Assembly: GCF_000771875.1 (NCBI RefSeq)
Contig: NZ_JPXX01000005.1
Coordinates: 114,549-178,548, forward strand
Reading direction: 5' to 3'
Origin: Gallibacterium genomosp. 1
Lineage (GTDB): Bacteria > Pseudomonadota > Gammaproteobacteria > Enterobacterales > Pasteurellaceae
Length of the DNA stretch: 64,000 nt
Shown: piece by piece, positions 27,284-38,407 of the stretch
How the letters are laid out: the number at the start of each line of letters is the position of its first letter
How positions within the stretch are numbered: position 1 is the stretch's first letter
Made by a program: the position numbers and the translations under genes
Notes under the pieces: generated by a model
The model's database searches: none
The model's input: the letters and a program-made list of their open reading frames with translations, nothing else
Told to the model about the DNA's origin: nothing

Positions 27284-28339
27284 ATGGCTTTATTGGATAT
27301 TCGTAATTTATGTATTGATATTAAAACAGCAAATGGAAAAATTCGCATTGTTGATAATGTGAACTTAACTATTAATGAAGAAGATATTTATGCATTAGTT
27401 GGGGAATCGGGTTCAGGGAAAAGTTTAATTGCTAAAGTAATTTGTAATGCTGTAAAAGATGATTGGATTATTAGTGCGGATCGGTTCCGTTTTAATGATA
27501 TTGAATTATTAAAACTTTCACCGGCAAAGAGACGTAAACTGGTTGGCAGAGAAATTTCACTAATTTATCAAGATCCTTTGACTTATCTCGACCCAAGTAA
27601 AACCATTGGAGATCAGCTGATTCAATCTATTCCAAATTGGACTTTCAAAGGCAAATGGTGGCGTTGGTTTGGTTGGAAAAAGCGGCGTGTTGTGGAATTG
27701 TTGCATCGTGTTGGTATTCGTGATCATAAAGATATTATGCGGAGTTATCCTAACGAAATTACGGAAGGTGAAGGACAAAAAGTGATGATCGCAATGGCAA
27801 TTGCTAATCAGCCCCGTTTATTGATTGCTGATGAAGCAACAACCGCACTAGGAACTAATACACAAAGTCAAATTTACCGTCTTTTATTAGCAATGAATCA
27901 AAATCACGGTACTACGATTTTATTTTTAAGCAGTGATTTAGTTTCTGTCAGCGAATGGTGTGAAACAATTAATGTTTTGTATTGTGGTCAATCAGTGGAA
28001 AGTGGACCGAAAGAGATTATTATGAACTCGCCATTTCATCCATATACAATGGCGTTAATGAATTCCAATCCGGATTATAATATTCCGTTGGCGCCTAAAA
28101 CCCAGCTTAATGCATTACCGGGAATGGTACCTTTATTAACGAATATTCCGATTGGTTGTCGTTTAGGGCCACGATGCCCATTCTCTCAACGTAAATGTGT
28201 GATAAAACCACCGTTGCGGAAATTAAAACAACACGAATATGCTTGTTATTATCCGTTAAATATTCGTGTTCATTCTGAAACAAAAGAGAAAGTGGAGCCG
28301 ATTACGATCCAAGCAACATTAACTGGAAAAGAAGAGTAA
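27284..28339 (+). CDS. sapD: Sap transporter ATPase SapD
   Basis: A 351-residue ABC ATPase of the DppD/OppD type. Walker A is GESGSGKS (residues 40-47), the signature is the family variant TEGEGQ (about 160-165), and Walker B ends IADEA (Asp183, Glu184). The C-terminal cluster GCRLGPRCPFSQRKC matches the Fe-S-like Cys motif of DppD proteins. Departures: the switch-loop position reads SSDL (Ser217) where E. coli SapD has SHDL, and the D-loop reads ALG rather than ALD. In E. coli, SapD also supplies ATP binding to Trk potassium uptake; that role here is only inferred. Confidence 0.93.
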   Translation: MALLDIRNLCIDIKTANGKIRIVDNVNLTINEEDIYALVGESGSGKSLIAKVICNAVKDDWIISADRFRFNDIELLKLSPAKRRKLVGREISLIYQDPLTYLDPSKTIGDQLIQSIPNWTFKGKWWRWFGWKKRRVVELLHRVGIRDHKDIMRSYPNEITEGEGQKVMIAMAIANQPRLLIADEATTALGTNTQSQIYRLLLAMNQNHGTTILFLSSDLVSVSEWCETINVLYCGQSVESGPKEIIMNSPFHPYTMALMNSNPDYNIPLAPKTQLNALPGMVPLLTNIPIGCRLGPRCPFSQRKCVIKPPLRKLKQHEYACYYPLNIRVHSETKEKVEPITIQATLTGKEE

Positions 28340-28343
28340 TAAG

Positions 28344-29105
28344 ATGGGTGAAGTAGTATTACGCATTGAGAATTTGACTAAAACCTTCCCGACTAGCGGC
28401 AAATCCTTATTTAATCGAGCTTTTGATGCAGTTAGAGATATTTCATTTCAATTGGAACAAAAGCAAACATTAGCAATTATTGGCGAAAACAGTTCGGGTA
28501 AATCAACTTTGGCAAAAATGATTATGGGCATTACTGAGCCAAGCCGAGGTGAAATTTATTTTAAAAATAAATTGCTGAAATTTGGTGACTATTCATTTCG
28601 TTCTAAACATATCCGTATGTTATTCCAAGATCCGAACTCAACATTTAATACACATTTAAATGTGGGACAGACATTAGATTTACCGTTAAGATTAGCAACA
28701 CCGCTTTCGGAACGCGAGCGGAATCGGAAAATTTTTCATACATTACGTTTAGTCGGGTTATCACCGAATCATACCAATATTCGTTTCAGTGATTTAACGA
28801 TCAGTCAAAAACAACGGGTAGCACTGGCAAGAACAGTAATTTTAGAGCCGGAAGTTATTATTGTCGATGATGCACTTAATTTTCTTGACTCTTTAGTACG
28901 CGCTCAATTAATTAATTTATTACTGAAATTACAGGAACAATTAGGTATCGCTTATATTTATATTGGGCAAAATATTGGAATTATTAAACATATTTCTGAT
29001 CAATTATTAGTGTTGCAGGATGGGCAAATCATTGAATATGGAGATACATTAGAAGTAATTTCTGATCCACAGACCGAATATACCAAACGATTATTGCAAC
29101 AATAA
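28344..29105 (+). CDS. sapF: Sap transporter ATPase SapF
   Basis: The partner ATPase, 253 residues. Walker A is GENSSGKS (47-54), the signature is degenerate (TISQKQ, about 152-157), and Walker B reads VIIVDDA, so the catalytic Glu position is Asp176. The switch-His position appears as Gln209; E. coli SapF also lacks His there. It ends the operon and a terminator follows after the stop. No sapZ homologue follows, unlike the Haemophilus influenzae operon. Confidence 0.92.
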   Translation: MGEVVLRIENLTKTFPTSGKSLFNRAFDAVRDISFQLEQKQTLAIIGENSSGKSTLAKMIMGITEPSRGEIYFKNKLLKFGDYSFRSKHIRMLFQDPNSTFNTHLNVGQTLDLPLRLATPLSERERNRKIFHTLRLVGLSPNHTNIRFSDLTISQKQRVALARTVILEPEVIIVDDALNFLDSLVRAQLINLLLKLQEQLGIAYIYIGQNIGIIKHISDQLLVLQDGQIIEYGDTLEVISDPQTEYTKRLLQQ

Positions 29106-29130
29106 AGGCGTGCTAATTTGAACACGCCTT
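29105..29130. terminator. Terminator between convergent sapF and mscS
   Basis: AAGGCGTG and CACGCCTT pair around a 10-base loop, followed by GATTTTTGG on the plus strand. Confidence 0.8.
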
Positions 29131-29148
29131 GATTTTTGGAATTAAAGT

Positions 29149-30075
29149 TTATTTATTTTCTGAATTTTGCTTAATAATTTCTACTGCTTTTTCAGGAAAA
29201 TTAATATCCAGTTGATTAAACGGAATATCGATACCAGCTTCATCAAACTCTAATTTTACTTTTTCCATAATATCAAAATGTACACCCCAGTAATCAGCAG
29301 TTTTTACCCAAGGACGAACAAATAACTGAACACTACTTGCCGCTAATGCACCCACTGCGATTAATGGTGCTGGTTCTTTTAATACACGAGGTTCTTCTTG
29401 CAAACAACGTGCAATAATTTCTTTTGCTTTGGTAATATCCGATTCGTAAGAAATATCAAAAATAAAGTCAATACGGCGAGTCGAATTTAAAGAATAATTG
29501 GTAATTTTTTGTGTGAAAATTTGATTATTCGGCACTAATACAGTTTTATTATCTCCAGTTCTTAGTTCCAGCATTAATAAACCAATTTGTGTTACTGTTC
29601 CGGAACCACTGGCAACTTCGATAAAGTCCCCTTTACGGAAAGGTTTAAATATCAAAATCATCACACCAGCAGCAAAATTTTGCAGTGAATTTTGTAGGGA
29701 TAAACCGATAGCTAAACCGGCAGCACCAATTAATGCTACCAAAGAGGTAGTATTAATGCCTAGTTGAGAGAGTGATGCGATTACTACAATTAATAATAAA
29801 GCAAAATAGGCAATTGATCGAATAAATTCACTTAACATCTCATCTTTTACTGTGCGAAGAATCATTGTTGCTAATAATTTACTAATAAATTTTGCTAGTC
29901 GCTTCCCAACCAAGAAAATAACGATAGCTAATAAAATTTTAATTGAATAAGGAACAATCCAGTCATTAAAAATATTAAGTAAATGTTGTTCATCTAATAA
30001 TGAATGCCAATCAACATTTTGTAAATCTAAAGCATTGCTAACTTGATTGTTAACATGTTCTGTATTTTGTGACAT
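29149..30075 (-). CDS. mscS: Small-conductance mechanosensitive channel
   Basis: A 308-residue MscS channel that releases solutes on osmotic downshock. Three membrane helices are predicted; the pore helix TM3 is the Ala/Gly-rich segment LVALIGAAGLAIGLSLQNSL, followed by FAAGVMILIFKPFRKGDFIE and the cytoplasmic beta domain (GLLMLELRTGDNKTVLVPNN). A 45-residue hydrophilic N-terminus precedes TM1. The TTG five codons upstream is not needed; ATG 30075 has CAGGAGAAG before it. Confidence 0.94.
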   Translation of the reverse strand: MSQNTEHVNNQVSNALDLQNVDWHSLLDEQHLLNIFNDWIVPYSIKILLAIVIFLVGKRLAKFISKLLATMILRTVKDEMLSEFIRSIAYFALLLIVVIASLSQLGINTTSLVALIGAAGLAIGLSLQNSLQNFAAGVMILIFKPFRKGDFIEVASGSGTVTQIGLLMLELRTGDNKTVLVPNNQIFTQKITNYSLNSTRRIDFIFDISYESDITKAKEIIARCLQEEPRVLKEPAPLIAVGALAASSVQLFVRPWVKTADYWGVHFDIMEKVKLEFDEAGIDIPFNQLDINFPEKAVEIIKQNSENK

Positions 30076-30287
30076 AGCTTCTCCTGTCAATTGATAAAAG
30101 GAAACTATTATAATGAGATAATTTAAAAAATTAAAGAATGAGATTTATAAGAAAATATGATTTTTAGTAATCATTATTATAATTTTTGTCAGTATGCCAT
30201 TAGAAAATAGGTTTGATATTTAATAACTAAAAATAATTTTTATAATAATAAAGATGGAAAATTTCTCATCTTTATTTGATTTGATTA

Positions 30288-30833
30288 TTAGAACATTGTT
30301 GTATCTTGGAATAATCCTACTTTTAGATCAGCCGCAGTATAAATAATACGACCGTCAACTTCTACTTCTCCGTCTGCTAATCCCATAATTAGTTTGCGGT
30401 TAATTACACGTTTTAAATGGATGCGATAAGTTACCTTTTGAGCAGTAGGCAAAATTTGTCCAGTGAATTTTACTTCACCTACTCCTAATGCTCGTCCTTT
30501 ACCTTCACCACCGATCCACCCTAAGAAGAAACCGACTAATTGCCACATTGCATCTAAACCTAAGCAACCAGGCATCACAGGATCGCCAATAAAATGACAA
30601 CCGAAAAATGGTAAATCTGGGCGTATATCAAGTTCAGCTTCAATGTAACCTTTGCCAAATCGACCTTTATATTCATCCATTTCGACAATACGATCCATCA
30701 TTAACATTGATGGTGCTGGTAGTTGAGGTCCTTTTTCGCCGAATAATTCGCCTCGACCGGAAGCTAATAAGTCTTCATAATTAAATGATTTCTGAGCGGT
30801 AAAATTTCTTTTTTGTGTACTTGTGTTAGGCAT
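30288..30833 (-). CDS. fabA: 3-hydroxydecanoyl-ACP dehydratase/isomerase
   Basis: The branch-point enzyme of unsaturated fatty-acid synthesis; it dehydrates 3-hydroxydecanoyl-ACP and isomerises the product to the cis-3 form. Catalytic His80 lies in [15 protein letters not shown] and Asp94 in LGLDAMWQL. The 181 residues include a few more N-terminal residues than E. coli FabA (172). AGGAGA precedes the ATG. It is transcribed after the Lon-like protease gene, the same pairing as ycbZ-fabA in E. coli. Confidence 0.96.
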   Translation of the reverse strand: MPNTSTQKRNFTAQKSFNYEDLLASGRGELFGEKGPQLPAPSMLMMDRIVEMDEYKGRFGKGYIEAELDIRPDLPFFGCHFIGDPVMPGCLGLDAMWQLVGFFLGWIGGEGKGRALGVGEVKFTGQILPTAQKVTYRIHLKRVINRKLIMGLADGEVEVDGRIIYTAADLKVGLFQDTTMF

Positions 30834-30969
30834 ACTGATCTCCTGCGATATGCATAAAAAGAGTTTTCTAAAAAGGGAAAACGAGATGTGAACTATTTTA
30901 GCAAGGAAAAATACTTTTTAAAATAGCTTACATCTGTTAGCTGAATGGTCGGATCAGTTTTTGTTCGTT

Positions 30970-32760
30970 TTATGCTTTTTTCATCGCACTTAACCAGGAA
31001 AACCACTTTGAGCAACCTGATTTATGTTCTGATTTTTGTTCGATATTTTGCAAAATGAGTTGATTTAACGGACGATTATTGATGTGATAAGTTTTATCCG
31101 GCATTTCGATTAAATCACGTTGTAATAAAATTTGTAATGCTTGTGCCGCATCCTCCACAATCCAAAGATGAAATTGTTGATTTCTCACCGCATCAATCAC
31201 TTCTTGATTTAGGCTGAGCTGATTGCAGACAACGGCAGGAATAATGACTCCTTGGTTACCATTTAAACCACGTTGTTGGCAAATGGCAAAGAAACCTTCA
31301 ATTTTCTGATTGACACCACCAACGGCGTGAACCAAGCCGAATTGATCGATAGCTCCTGTTACGGCGATATTTTGTGGTAACGGCAATTCGGCAAGCGCAC
31401 TGACAAGTACACATAACATTGCTAATGAGGCACTGTCGCCATCAATTTCAGTGTACGACTGTTCAAAAACCAGTGACGCAGAAAATGGAAGTTGGCTCGG
31501 TAGCTGCAAAATATTACTTAAACAAGATTGTGCAATCATCATTCCTTTACTGTGAATATTGCCAGCTAATTCATTTTTGCGATCAACATCGATAATTTCT
31601 CCACCTTCGCCGATTTGAACTAAACAACTAATGCGAGATGGTTCGCCAAAGCTATAAGGAACTCCCGGATATTCAATCACGGATAGGCCATTGATTTGTC
31701 CGATTTCTTCGCCCTCAGTGTCGATGTAAACCTGTTCAGCAAGAATGCTTTGATAACTGCGTTGTTGTAACAAATTGCGTTGATAACACTGCTGTTGATA
31801 GAACTGCTCCACCATTTCAGCATTAATGCTGTTATCGTTACTATTTGCTTGATAACTTAATGCACCTTTCAGAATAGTGATAAGCTGTGTTGGTGAATTG
31901 GCGATTAAATGTCGATCTTCACTTTCTCTGGTCAGCCATTGATAAATCCGATTAATGGCGGAAAGATCAAGATTACATTGCAACTCATTTTTTGCTAACT
32001 CAATAAGATAGCTTGCCCATTGCTGTTGTTGCTGTTCATCTTCAATCTCTGTATAAGCAGCGATTTCAGCATAATCTGCTAATTGATAAAGATCCGTCTG
32101 AAAAGTTTCAAATTCGGCAAGATTATCTCGACTGCCTACAATAATTAATTTTAATTTCAATGGCATTGGCGGAATAACGCAGGTTTGACGCTGTAAAATA
32201 TCATCTAGTTGCCAATGAAATTGTTGCTGTTGCAGAATGCTTAATAAACGTTGCCAAAGGTCAAATTGTGAGAGTAATTGCGCGGCGGACAAAATGAGGA
32301 TACCGCCGTTTATTTGGTGAATTAAGCCTGGTATCAGTTGGATTTTATTACTGTTAACCAGCTGTAACACTTGCCCAAAAAGATATTGCGGAGAGAGATA
32401 ATCGGCACATTTCACCCAATAACGTTGAGCAAAGTTATCTTGTACGGATTGCGCCGGACGCATCTCAATTGTCGGAAAATCATTGGCATCAGGCTGCTGA
32501 AATTGGTAATGCACGCCATTCACTGTTACAGGTTTATCGGCAAAATAATGCTCTATTAAATAGTGTTGCAGTCTTAGCAAATCGACAAACTGCTCATCGC
32601 CTTTTAGCACTAAAATTGCATTGCTATTTTGTGCCAGCCAATTATCAATAGCGGCAGTGGCTCTTGGTTGAAGATCCCAAAAGGTTTGTTGCGGATCTAC
32701 AGATTGAGAAAAAGAGAAAGTAGGTGCCAATGCTTGCCATTTTAGTTTTAATAAATCCAT
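30970..32760 (-). CDS. Lon-like ATP-independent-type protease (YcbZ/LonH family)
   Basis: A 596-residue protein with a degenerate AAA-like N-terminal half (GGILILSAAQLLSQFDLWQR) and a C-terminal Lon peptidase domain. The catalytic dyad is Ser in DGDSASLAMLCVLVSAL and Lys in GGVNQKIEGFF. No intact Walker A is visible, as in other YcbZ proteins. Chosen start is ATG 32760 behind GAGAACG; ATG 32772 and TTG/ATG further up are alternatives. Substrates are unknown. It is divergent from cnoX. Confidence 0.88.
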   Translation of the reverse strand: MDLLKLKWQALAPTFSFSQSVDPQQTFWDLQPRATAAIDNWLAQNSNAILVLKGDEQFVDLLRLQHYLIEHYFADKPVTVNGVHYQFQQPDANDFPTIEMRPAQSVQDNFAQRYWVKCADYLSPQYLFGQVLQLVNSNKIQLIPGLIHQINGGILILSAAQLLSQFDLWQRLLSILQQQQFHWQLDDILQRQTCVIPPMPLKLKLIIVGSRDNLAEFETFQTDLYQLADYAEIAAYTEIEDEQQQQQWASYLIELAKNELQCNLDLSAINRIYQWLTRESEDRHLIANSPTQLITILKGALSYQANSNDNSINAEMVEQFYQQQCYQRNLLQQRSYQSILAEQVYIDTEGEEIGQINGLSVIEYPGVPYSFGEPSRISCLVQIGEGGEIIDVDRKNELAGNIHSKGMMIAQSCLSNILQLPSQLPFSASLVFEQSYTEIDGDSASLAMLCVLVSALAELPLPQNIAVTGAIDQFGLVHAVGGVNQKIEGFFAICQQRGLNGNQGVIIPAVVCNQLSLNQEVIDAVRNQQFHLWIVEDAAQALQILLQRDLIEMPDKTYHINNRPLNQLILQNIEQKSEHKSGCSKWFSWLSAMKKA

Positions 32761-32941
32761 AATCGTTCTCATAATAAATTTAACCGGCAAATTATACACA
32801 AAAGTACTTATAACTTCTTTCTTGATTAAGTGTTCCGCTGAAAAATCCTACAATAGACGGAATCAACCTAAATTGATACTGCGAATGTACGCGCTTTTTG
32901 CTAAACTCTAACAACTTTTGTTGGAAGAATAGGAATAATAT

Positions 32942-33790
32942 ATGCAACAAATTATTGAGGTAAACGGGCAGAATCTGGCAGAAGTGTTGGATATGGGCAA
33001 AACACAGCCACTGGCATTTCTGTTTTATGCGGCTTCAGATCGCACTTCACTTGATTTTGTCGCAACGATGGAGCGACTTGCTGCAAAATATGCCGAGCAG
33101 TTCATCCTGGCGAAGGTTAATTGTGAAACGGAACAGATGATTGCAGCGCAATTTCGTATTCAGGCGTTGCCGACCACCTATCTTTTTAAAGATGGCGCAC
33201 CGGTGGATGGTTTTCAAGGTATGTTACCAGAGGCGGAATTGGAGCAACGTTTGCAAGTGATTTTACCGAAAGAGGATGAAATTAAATTTAACCAAGCGTT
33301 GGATTATTTAGCGGTAGAAAATTATGAGCAGGCATTGCCGTTGTTAAAACAGGCGTGGGAACTTTCTGATAAGAAAAACAGTGATGTCGCACTGTTATAT
33401 GCTGAAACCTATATTGCAATGAAAAAGGTTGAGCCGGCACAGGAAATTCTGAATCAGATTCCAATACAAGACAGGGATAGCCGTTGGCAAGGTCTGCAAT
33501 CACAAATTGAACTCTTAATTCAAGCGGCGGATACACCGGAAATTCAGCAATTACAACAGGATTATCAAAAAAATCCGACAGCGGAAATTGCGATTAAATT
33601 GGCAGTACAACTGCATCAGGCAAATCGCAATGAAGAGGCGTTGAATTTATTATTATCAATTTTACAAAAGGATCTGAATGCCGAAGAGGGCGAGGTGAAA
33701 CGTCAGTATTTGGCGATTTTATCCGCTTTAGGCAATAGTGATCCGTTAACGAATAAATATCGTCGGTTAGTGTATTCATTGTTATATTAA
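32942..33790 (+). CDS. cnoX: Chaperedoxin CnoX (YbbN)
   Basis: A 282-residue protein with an N-terminal thioredoxin fold (about 1-110) and a C-terminal TPR-like region. The E. coli protein protects unfolding proteins under hypochlorous acid and hands them to GroEL or DnaK. The active-site position that reads SQHC in E. coli reads DRTS here, so the first cysteine is missing; the second (in KVNCETEQMIAAQF) is kept. The C-terminus KYRRLVYSLLY matches E. coli. Precedes trxB by 35 bases and may be co-transcribed with it. Confidence 0.92.
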   Translation: MQQIIEVNGQNLAEVLDMGKTQPLAFLFYAASDRTSLDFVATMERLAAKYAEQFILAKVNCETEQMIAAQFRIQALPTTYLFKDGAPVDGFQGMLPEAELEQRLQVILPKEDEIKFNQALDYLAVENYEQALPLLKQAWELSDKKNSDVALLYAETYIAMKKVEPAQEILNQIPIQDRDSRWQGLQSQIELLIQAADTPEIQQLQQDYQKNPTAEIAIKLAVQLHQANRNEEALNLLLSILQKDLNAEEGEVKRQYLAILSALGNSDPLTNKYRRLVYSLLY

Positions 33791-33816
33791 CGACGTTTTT
33801 GTAAGAACAAGAGTAG

Positions 33817-34788
<972 letters not shown>

Positions 34789-34798
34789 TGATGTTATT

Positions 34799-34823
34799 CC
34801 CCTCAATTTTTTGAGGGGATTTT
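34799..34823 (+). terminator. Terminator after trxB
   Basis: CCCCTCAA and TTGAGGGG enclose a TTTT loop and are followed by ATTTTGTTT. It reduces read-through into cydD. Confidence 0.85.
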
Positions 34824-34849
34824 GTTTCTCTTTTTGTCTTTAAACCATT

Positions 34850-36604
34850 ATGGAAAAATCACGCCAAAAACAATTACAAAACTGGTTAAAACAGCAAAAT
34901 AAACTGATTCGCAAGCCTTTAAGACTAAACCTTCTATTTGCGATTATTTCCACAATTCTCTTAGTTGTTCAAACTTGGTTATTAGCAGGATTACTGCACG
35001 ATCTCATCATTGCGCAGTTGCCGCGAGAACAGCTGCTGCCTTCATTTATTGCCTTGCCGATCATTTTTTTGGTCAGGGCTGGGTTGCTTTACGCGCGAGA
35101 GAAAGTCGGTTTTTACAGCGGACAACGGTTGCGTCGACATTTACGCCAACAGATTTTAACTAAATTGCAGCAAGTCGGTCCGGCCACATTGTCTTATAAG
35201 CCGGTAGGTAGCTGGGCAACGTTGGCACTGGAGCAGGTAGAGAATTTGCATAACTTTTATGCGCGTTATTTGCCTCAGCAATATTTGGCAGGGGCGGCAC
35301 CATTGATTTTATTAATTGCTATTTTCCCGGTAAATTGGGCGGCAGGCTTGATTTTATTGTTGACCGCGCCGCTGATTCCAATTTTTATGGCGTTGGTCGG
35401 CATTAAGGCGGCGGAAGCAAATCAGCGTAATATCACCACACTTTCCCGTCTGAGCGGTCAGTTTTTGGATCGTTTACAAGGATTGGAAAATTTGCGTATT
35501 TTTAACCGCACACAACAACAGACGGAACAAATCGAAGACAGTACTGAAGATTTTCGTGAAACAACGATGGATGTGTTGAAAATCGCTTTTCTCTCATCAG
35601 CGGTACTTGAATTTTTCACTTCAATTTCAATTGCTTTGACAGCGGTTTATTTCGGGTTTAGTTATTTAGGTCAAATTGAATTCGGTAGTTATGGCACAGG
35701 TGTAACACTGTTTGCCGGCTTTTTTTGCTTGATTTTAGCGCCCGAATTTTATCAGCCATTGCGTGATCTCGGCACTTATTATCACGACAAAGCGGCAGCA
35801 ATCGGGGCGGCGGATACGATAGAAGAGTTCCTTTCTCAAGATTTTTTAATCGCACAGCAAGGAAATGAAACCATCAATGGCAGCTCAATTCATATTGAAG
35901 CTAAAGCGTTAGAGGTGTTGTCGCCGGACGGTAAGGCTTTGACGAAACCGTTAACTTTCACGATTAATGCAGGCGAAAATATTGCATTGGTCGGACAAAG
36001 TGGAGCCGGAAAAACCTCGCTAATGAACGTATTGTTGGGATTTTTGCCTTATCGAGGAAGCTTATTGATTAATGGTATTGAACTGAATCAACTGGATCTG
36101 AATGCATGGCGGCAGAAATTGGCTTGGGTGGGGCAAAACCCATTGTTGTTGCAAGGCACAATTCGCGAAAATTTATGTCTTGCTAATCAGAATGCTAGCA
36201 ATGAACAACTCAAATCTGCTTTGCAACAGGCTTATGTTGAAGAACTGATCCCTTTATTGGATAAACCATTACAGGATGGCGGTTTTGGGGTATCAGTTGG
36301 GCAAGCACAACGTTTAGCGGTGGCAAGAGCGTTATTGAAGCAGGATACGCCATTATTGTTGTTGGACGAGCCGACCGCCAGTTTGGATGCCCGTTCTGAA
36401 AATAAGGTGTTGAACAGCTTGCAACAATTAGGTAAAGCGAAAACTACATTGATGATTACCCATCGCATTGAGGATTTGAAGCAATCCGATGGCATTTTAG
36501 TGATGCAAGCAGGAGAAATTGTGCAACAAGGACACTTTGCTCAATTACAACATCAAGGCTTTTTTGCTGAATTATTGGCACAACGACAAACGGAAGTGAA
36601 TTAA
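34850..36604 (+). CDS. cydD: Glutathione/cysteine ABC exporter subunit CydD
   Basis: One half of the heterodimeric CydDC transporter (584 residues) needed for cytochrome bd and periplasmic thiol balance. Six membrane helices fill residues 1-310, followed by the ATPase with Walker A GQSGAGKT, signature SVGQAQRLAVARAL and Walker B LLLDEPTASLD. The signature SVGQ deviates from LSGGQ, as is common in CydD. The ATG lacks a strong ribosome site. It precedes cydC by 10 bases. Confidence 0.95.
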   Translation: MEKSRQKQLQNWLKQQNKLIRKPLRLNLLFAIISTILLVVQTWLLAGLLHDLIIAQLPREQLLPSFIALPIIFLVRAGLLYAREKVGFYSGQRLRRHLRQQILTKLQQVGPATLSYKPVGSWATLALEQVENLHNFYARYLPQQYLAGAAPLILLIAIFPVNWAAGLILLLTAPLIPIFMALVGIKAAEANQRNITTLSRLSGQFLDRLQGLENLRIFNRTQQQTEQIEDSTEDFRETTMDVLKIAFLSSAVLEFFTSISIALTAVYFGFSYLGQIEFGSYGTGVTLFAGFFCLILAPEFYQPLRDLGTYYHDKAAAIGAADTIEEFLSQDFLIAQQGNETINGSSIHIEAKALEVLSPDGKALTKPLTFTINAGENIALVGQSGAGKTSLMNVLLGFLPYRGSLLINGIELNQLDLNAWRQKLAWVGQNPLLLQGTIRENLCLANQNASNEQLKSALQQAYVEELIPLLDKPLQDGGFGVSVGQAQRLAVARALLKQDTPLLLLDEPTASLDARSENKVLNSLQQLGKAKTTLMITHRIEDLKQSDGILVMQAGEIVQQGHFAQLQHQGFFAELLAQRQTEVN

Positions 36605-36614
36605 GGATAAAGTG

Positions 36615-38357
36615 ATGCGATCATTATTACCATTTTTAGCGATGTTTAAACACTCGCCGGCACGTTTGATGTTAGGCATTATTTTGATGCTGACCGGTTT
36701 GGCGGCGAGTATTGGTTTATTAACTCTTTCCGGCTGGTTCTTAGCTGCAGCGGCTATTGCCGGCGTGTCGTTAATGTTTAATTTTTTCTATCCCTCTGCC
36801 GGAGTAAGGGGATTGGCGGTTGGACGTACGGTGGCACGTTATTTTGAGAAAATAGTAACCCACGATGTGACCTTTGAAATTTTGGCAAAATTACGTGTAA
36901 TGATTTTTTCCAAAATTATTCCGTTAAGTCCGGCAGTGTTGAGCCGTTATCGTAATAGCGAATTATTGAATCGGTTAGTGGCGGATGTGGACACGCTGGA
37001 TACCCTTTATTTACGGCTGTTTGCACCGTTCGTCAGTGCAGTTTTGATGATTGTTTTTATCGGCATTGGCTTGAGTTTTCTCGATAAAACCATTGCCTGT
37101 TTTATTGCCGGCACGCTTTTATTGTTATTAGTGGTGTTACCAACCATTTTTTATCGTTTGGGTAGAAAGTTCGGGGCAAAACTGACGGCAACCCGAGCGC
37201 AATACCGCAGTCAATTTGTTGAATATATCCAAGCTCAAGCTGAATTATTGCTGTTTAATGCCAGCGATAATTTAAAACAACAATTAGCAACAACAGAAAA
37301 AAGTTGGTTGCAATATCAACAAAAAGAGGCACAGTTATCAGGCTTATCCAGTGCGATTTTGTTGTTTATCAATGGCTTAATGATTGTTTGCACGTTATGG
37401 ATGGCGGCAGCAACGCCAATGGGCAATGATGAATTTAAATTGGCATTGATTGCCTTGGTCACTTTTTCTGCGTTAGCCTCGTTTGAAATTTTAATGCCGA
37501 TTGGTGCGGCATTCTTACACTTAGGGCAGGTTATTGCTTCGGCGGAACGTGTAAATGATATTATTACGCAGCAGCCGTTAGTCACATTTGACGGCAACCT
37601 TGAACAAATCAACCTAAGCCACACAGATAAATTATTAACATTTCAAGATGTTCATTTTCATTATCCGGATCGTACCGAACAGGCGTTATCAGGCATTAAT
37701 CTCACTTTCACCGCACAACAAAAAATAGCCATTTTGGGAAAAACCGGTAGTGGTAAATCGACATTATTGCAGCTTCTGATTCGTAATTATGATGCAACAC
37801 AGGGGCAAATTTTGTTAGCAGGTGAACCGATAGCGGCTTATAGTGAGCCAACATTGCGTTCACAGATGATCCTATTGACACAACGTGTTCATATTTTTAG
37901 TGATACATTACGTCAAAATTTGTTATTGGCAAACCCTAATGCCGATGATCAAAAGCTTAATGAGGTGATTAGGCAAGTGGGGTTAGAGTATCTGCTTGAA
38001 CAGGAACAGGGGCTAGATAGTTGGCTGGGTGATGGTGGCAGAACTTTATCGGGTGGTGAACAACGCCGTTTAGGTATTGCACGAGTTTTATTATCATCTG
38101 CCCCGATAATTTTATTAGATGAACCAACGGAGGGATTGGATCGTGAAACGGAACGTCATATTCTCGCTTTGTTATTGCAACATTGTCGAGATAAAACATT
38201 GATTATGGTTACTCATCGATTAAGTGGTTTGGATCAATTTGATCAACTTGTAGTAATGGATAATGCTCAAGTGGTTGAGCAAGGTGATTTTCAAACGTTG
38301 GCAAGTCATCAGGAAACTATTTTTTATAAATTATTAAATAGAATTAGTGAACATTAA
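36615..38357 (+). CDS. cydC: Glutathione/cysteine ABC exporter subunit CydC
   Basis: The partner half, 580 residues. The N-terminus MRSLLPFLAMF and the helix LTLSGWFLAAAAIAG match CydC. ATPase motifs: Walker A GKTGSGKS, signature TLSGGEQRRLGIARVL, Walker B IILLDEPTEGLD. ATG 36615 behind AAGGA is preferred over the GTG one codon earlier. It ends the operon before a terminator. Confidence 0.95.
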   Translation: MRSLLPFLAMFKHSPARLMLGIILMLTGLAASIGLLTLSGWFLAAAAIAGVSLMFNFFYPSAGVRGLAVGRTVARYFEKIVTHDVTFEILAKLRVMIFSKIIPLSPAVLSRYRNSELLNRLVADVDTLDTLYLRLFAPFVSAVLMIVFIGIGLSFLDKTIACFIAGTLLLLLVVLPTIFYRLGRKFGAKLTATRAQYRSQFVEYIQAQAELLLFNASDNLKQQLATTEKSWLQYQQKEAQLSGLSSAILLFINGLMIVCTLWMAAATPMGNDEFKLALIALVTFSALASFEILMPIGAAFLHLGQVIASAERVNDIITQQPLVTFDGNLEQINLSHTDKLLTFQDVHFHYPDRTEQALSGINLTFTAQQKIAILGKTGSGKSTLLQLLIRNYDATQGQILLAGEPIAAYSEPTLRSQMILLTQRVHIFSDTLRQNLLLANPNADDQKLNEVIRQVGLEYLLEQEQGLDSWLGDGGRTLSGGEQRRLGIARVLLSSAPIILLDEPTEGLDRETERHILALLLQHCRDKTLIMVTHRLSGLDQFDQLVVMDNAQVVEQGDFQTLASHQETIFYKLLNRISEH

Positions 38358-38364
38358 ATAATGA

Positions 38365-38389
38365 AAGGTGCGTGTAAACGCACTTTTTT
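38365..38389 (+). terminator. Terminator after cydC
   Basis: GTGCGT and ACGCAC pair around GTAA, followed by six T residues. Confidence 0.82.
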
Positions 38390-38407
38390 GTCTCTAGGAG
38401 TTCTGAT

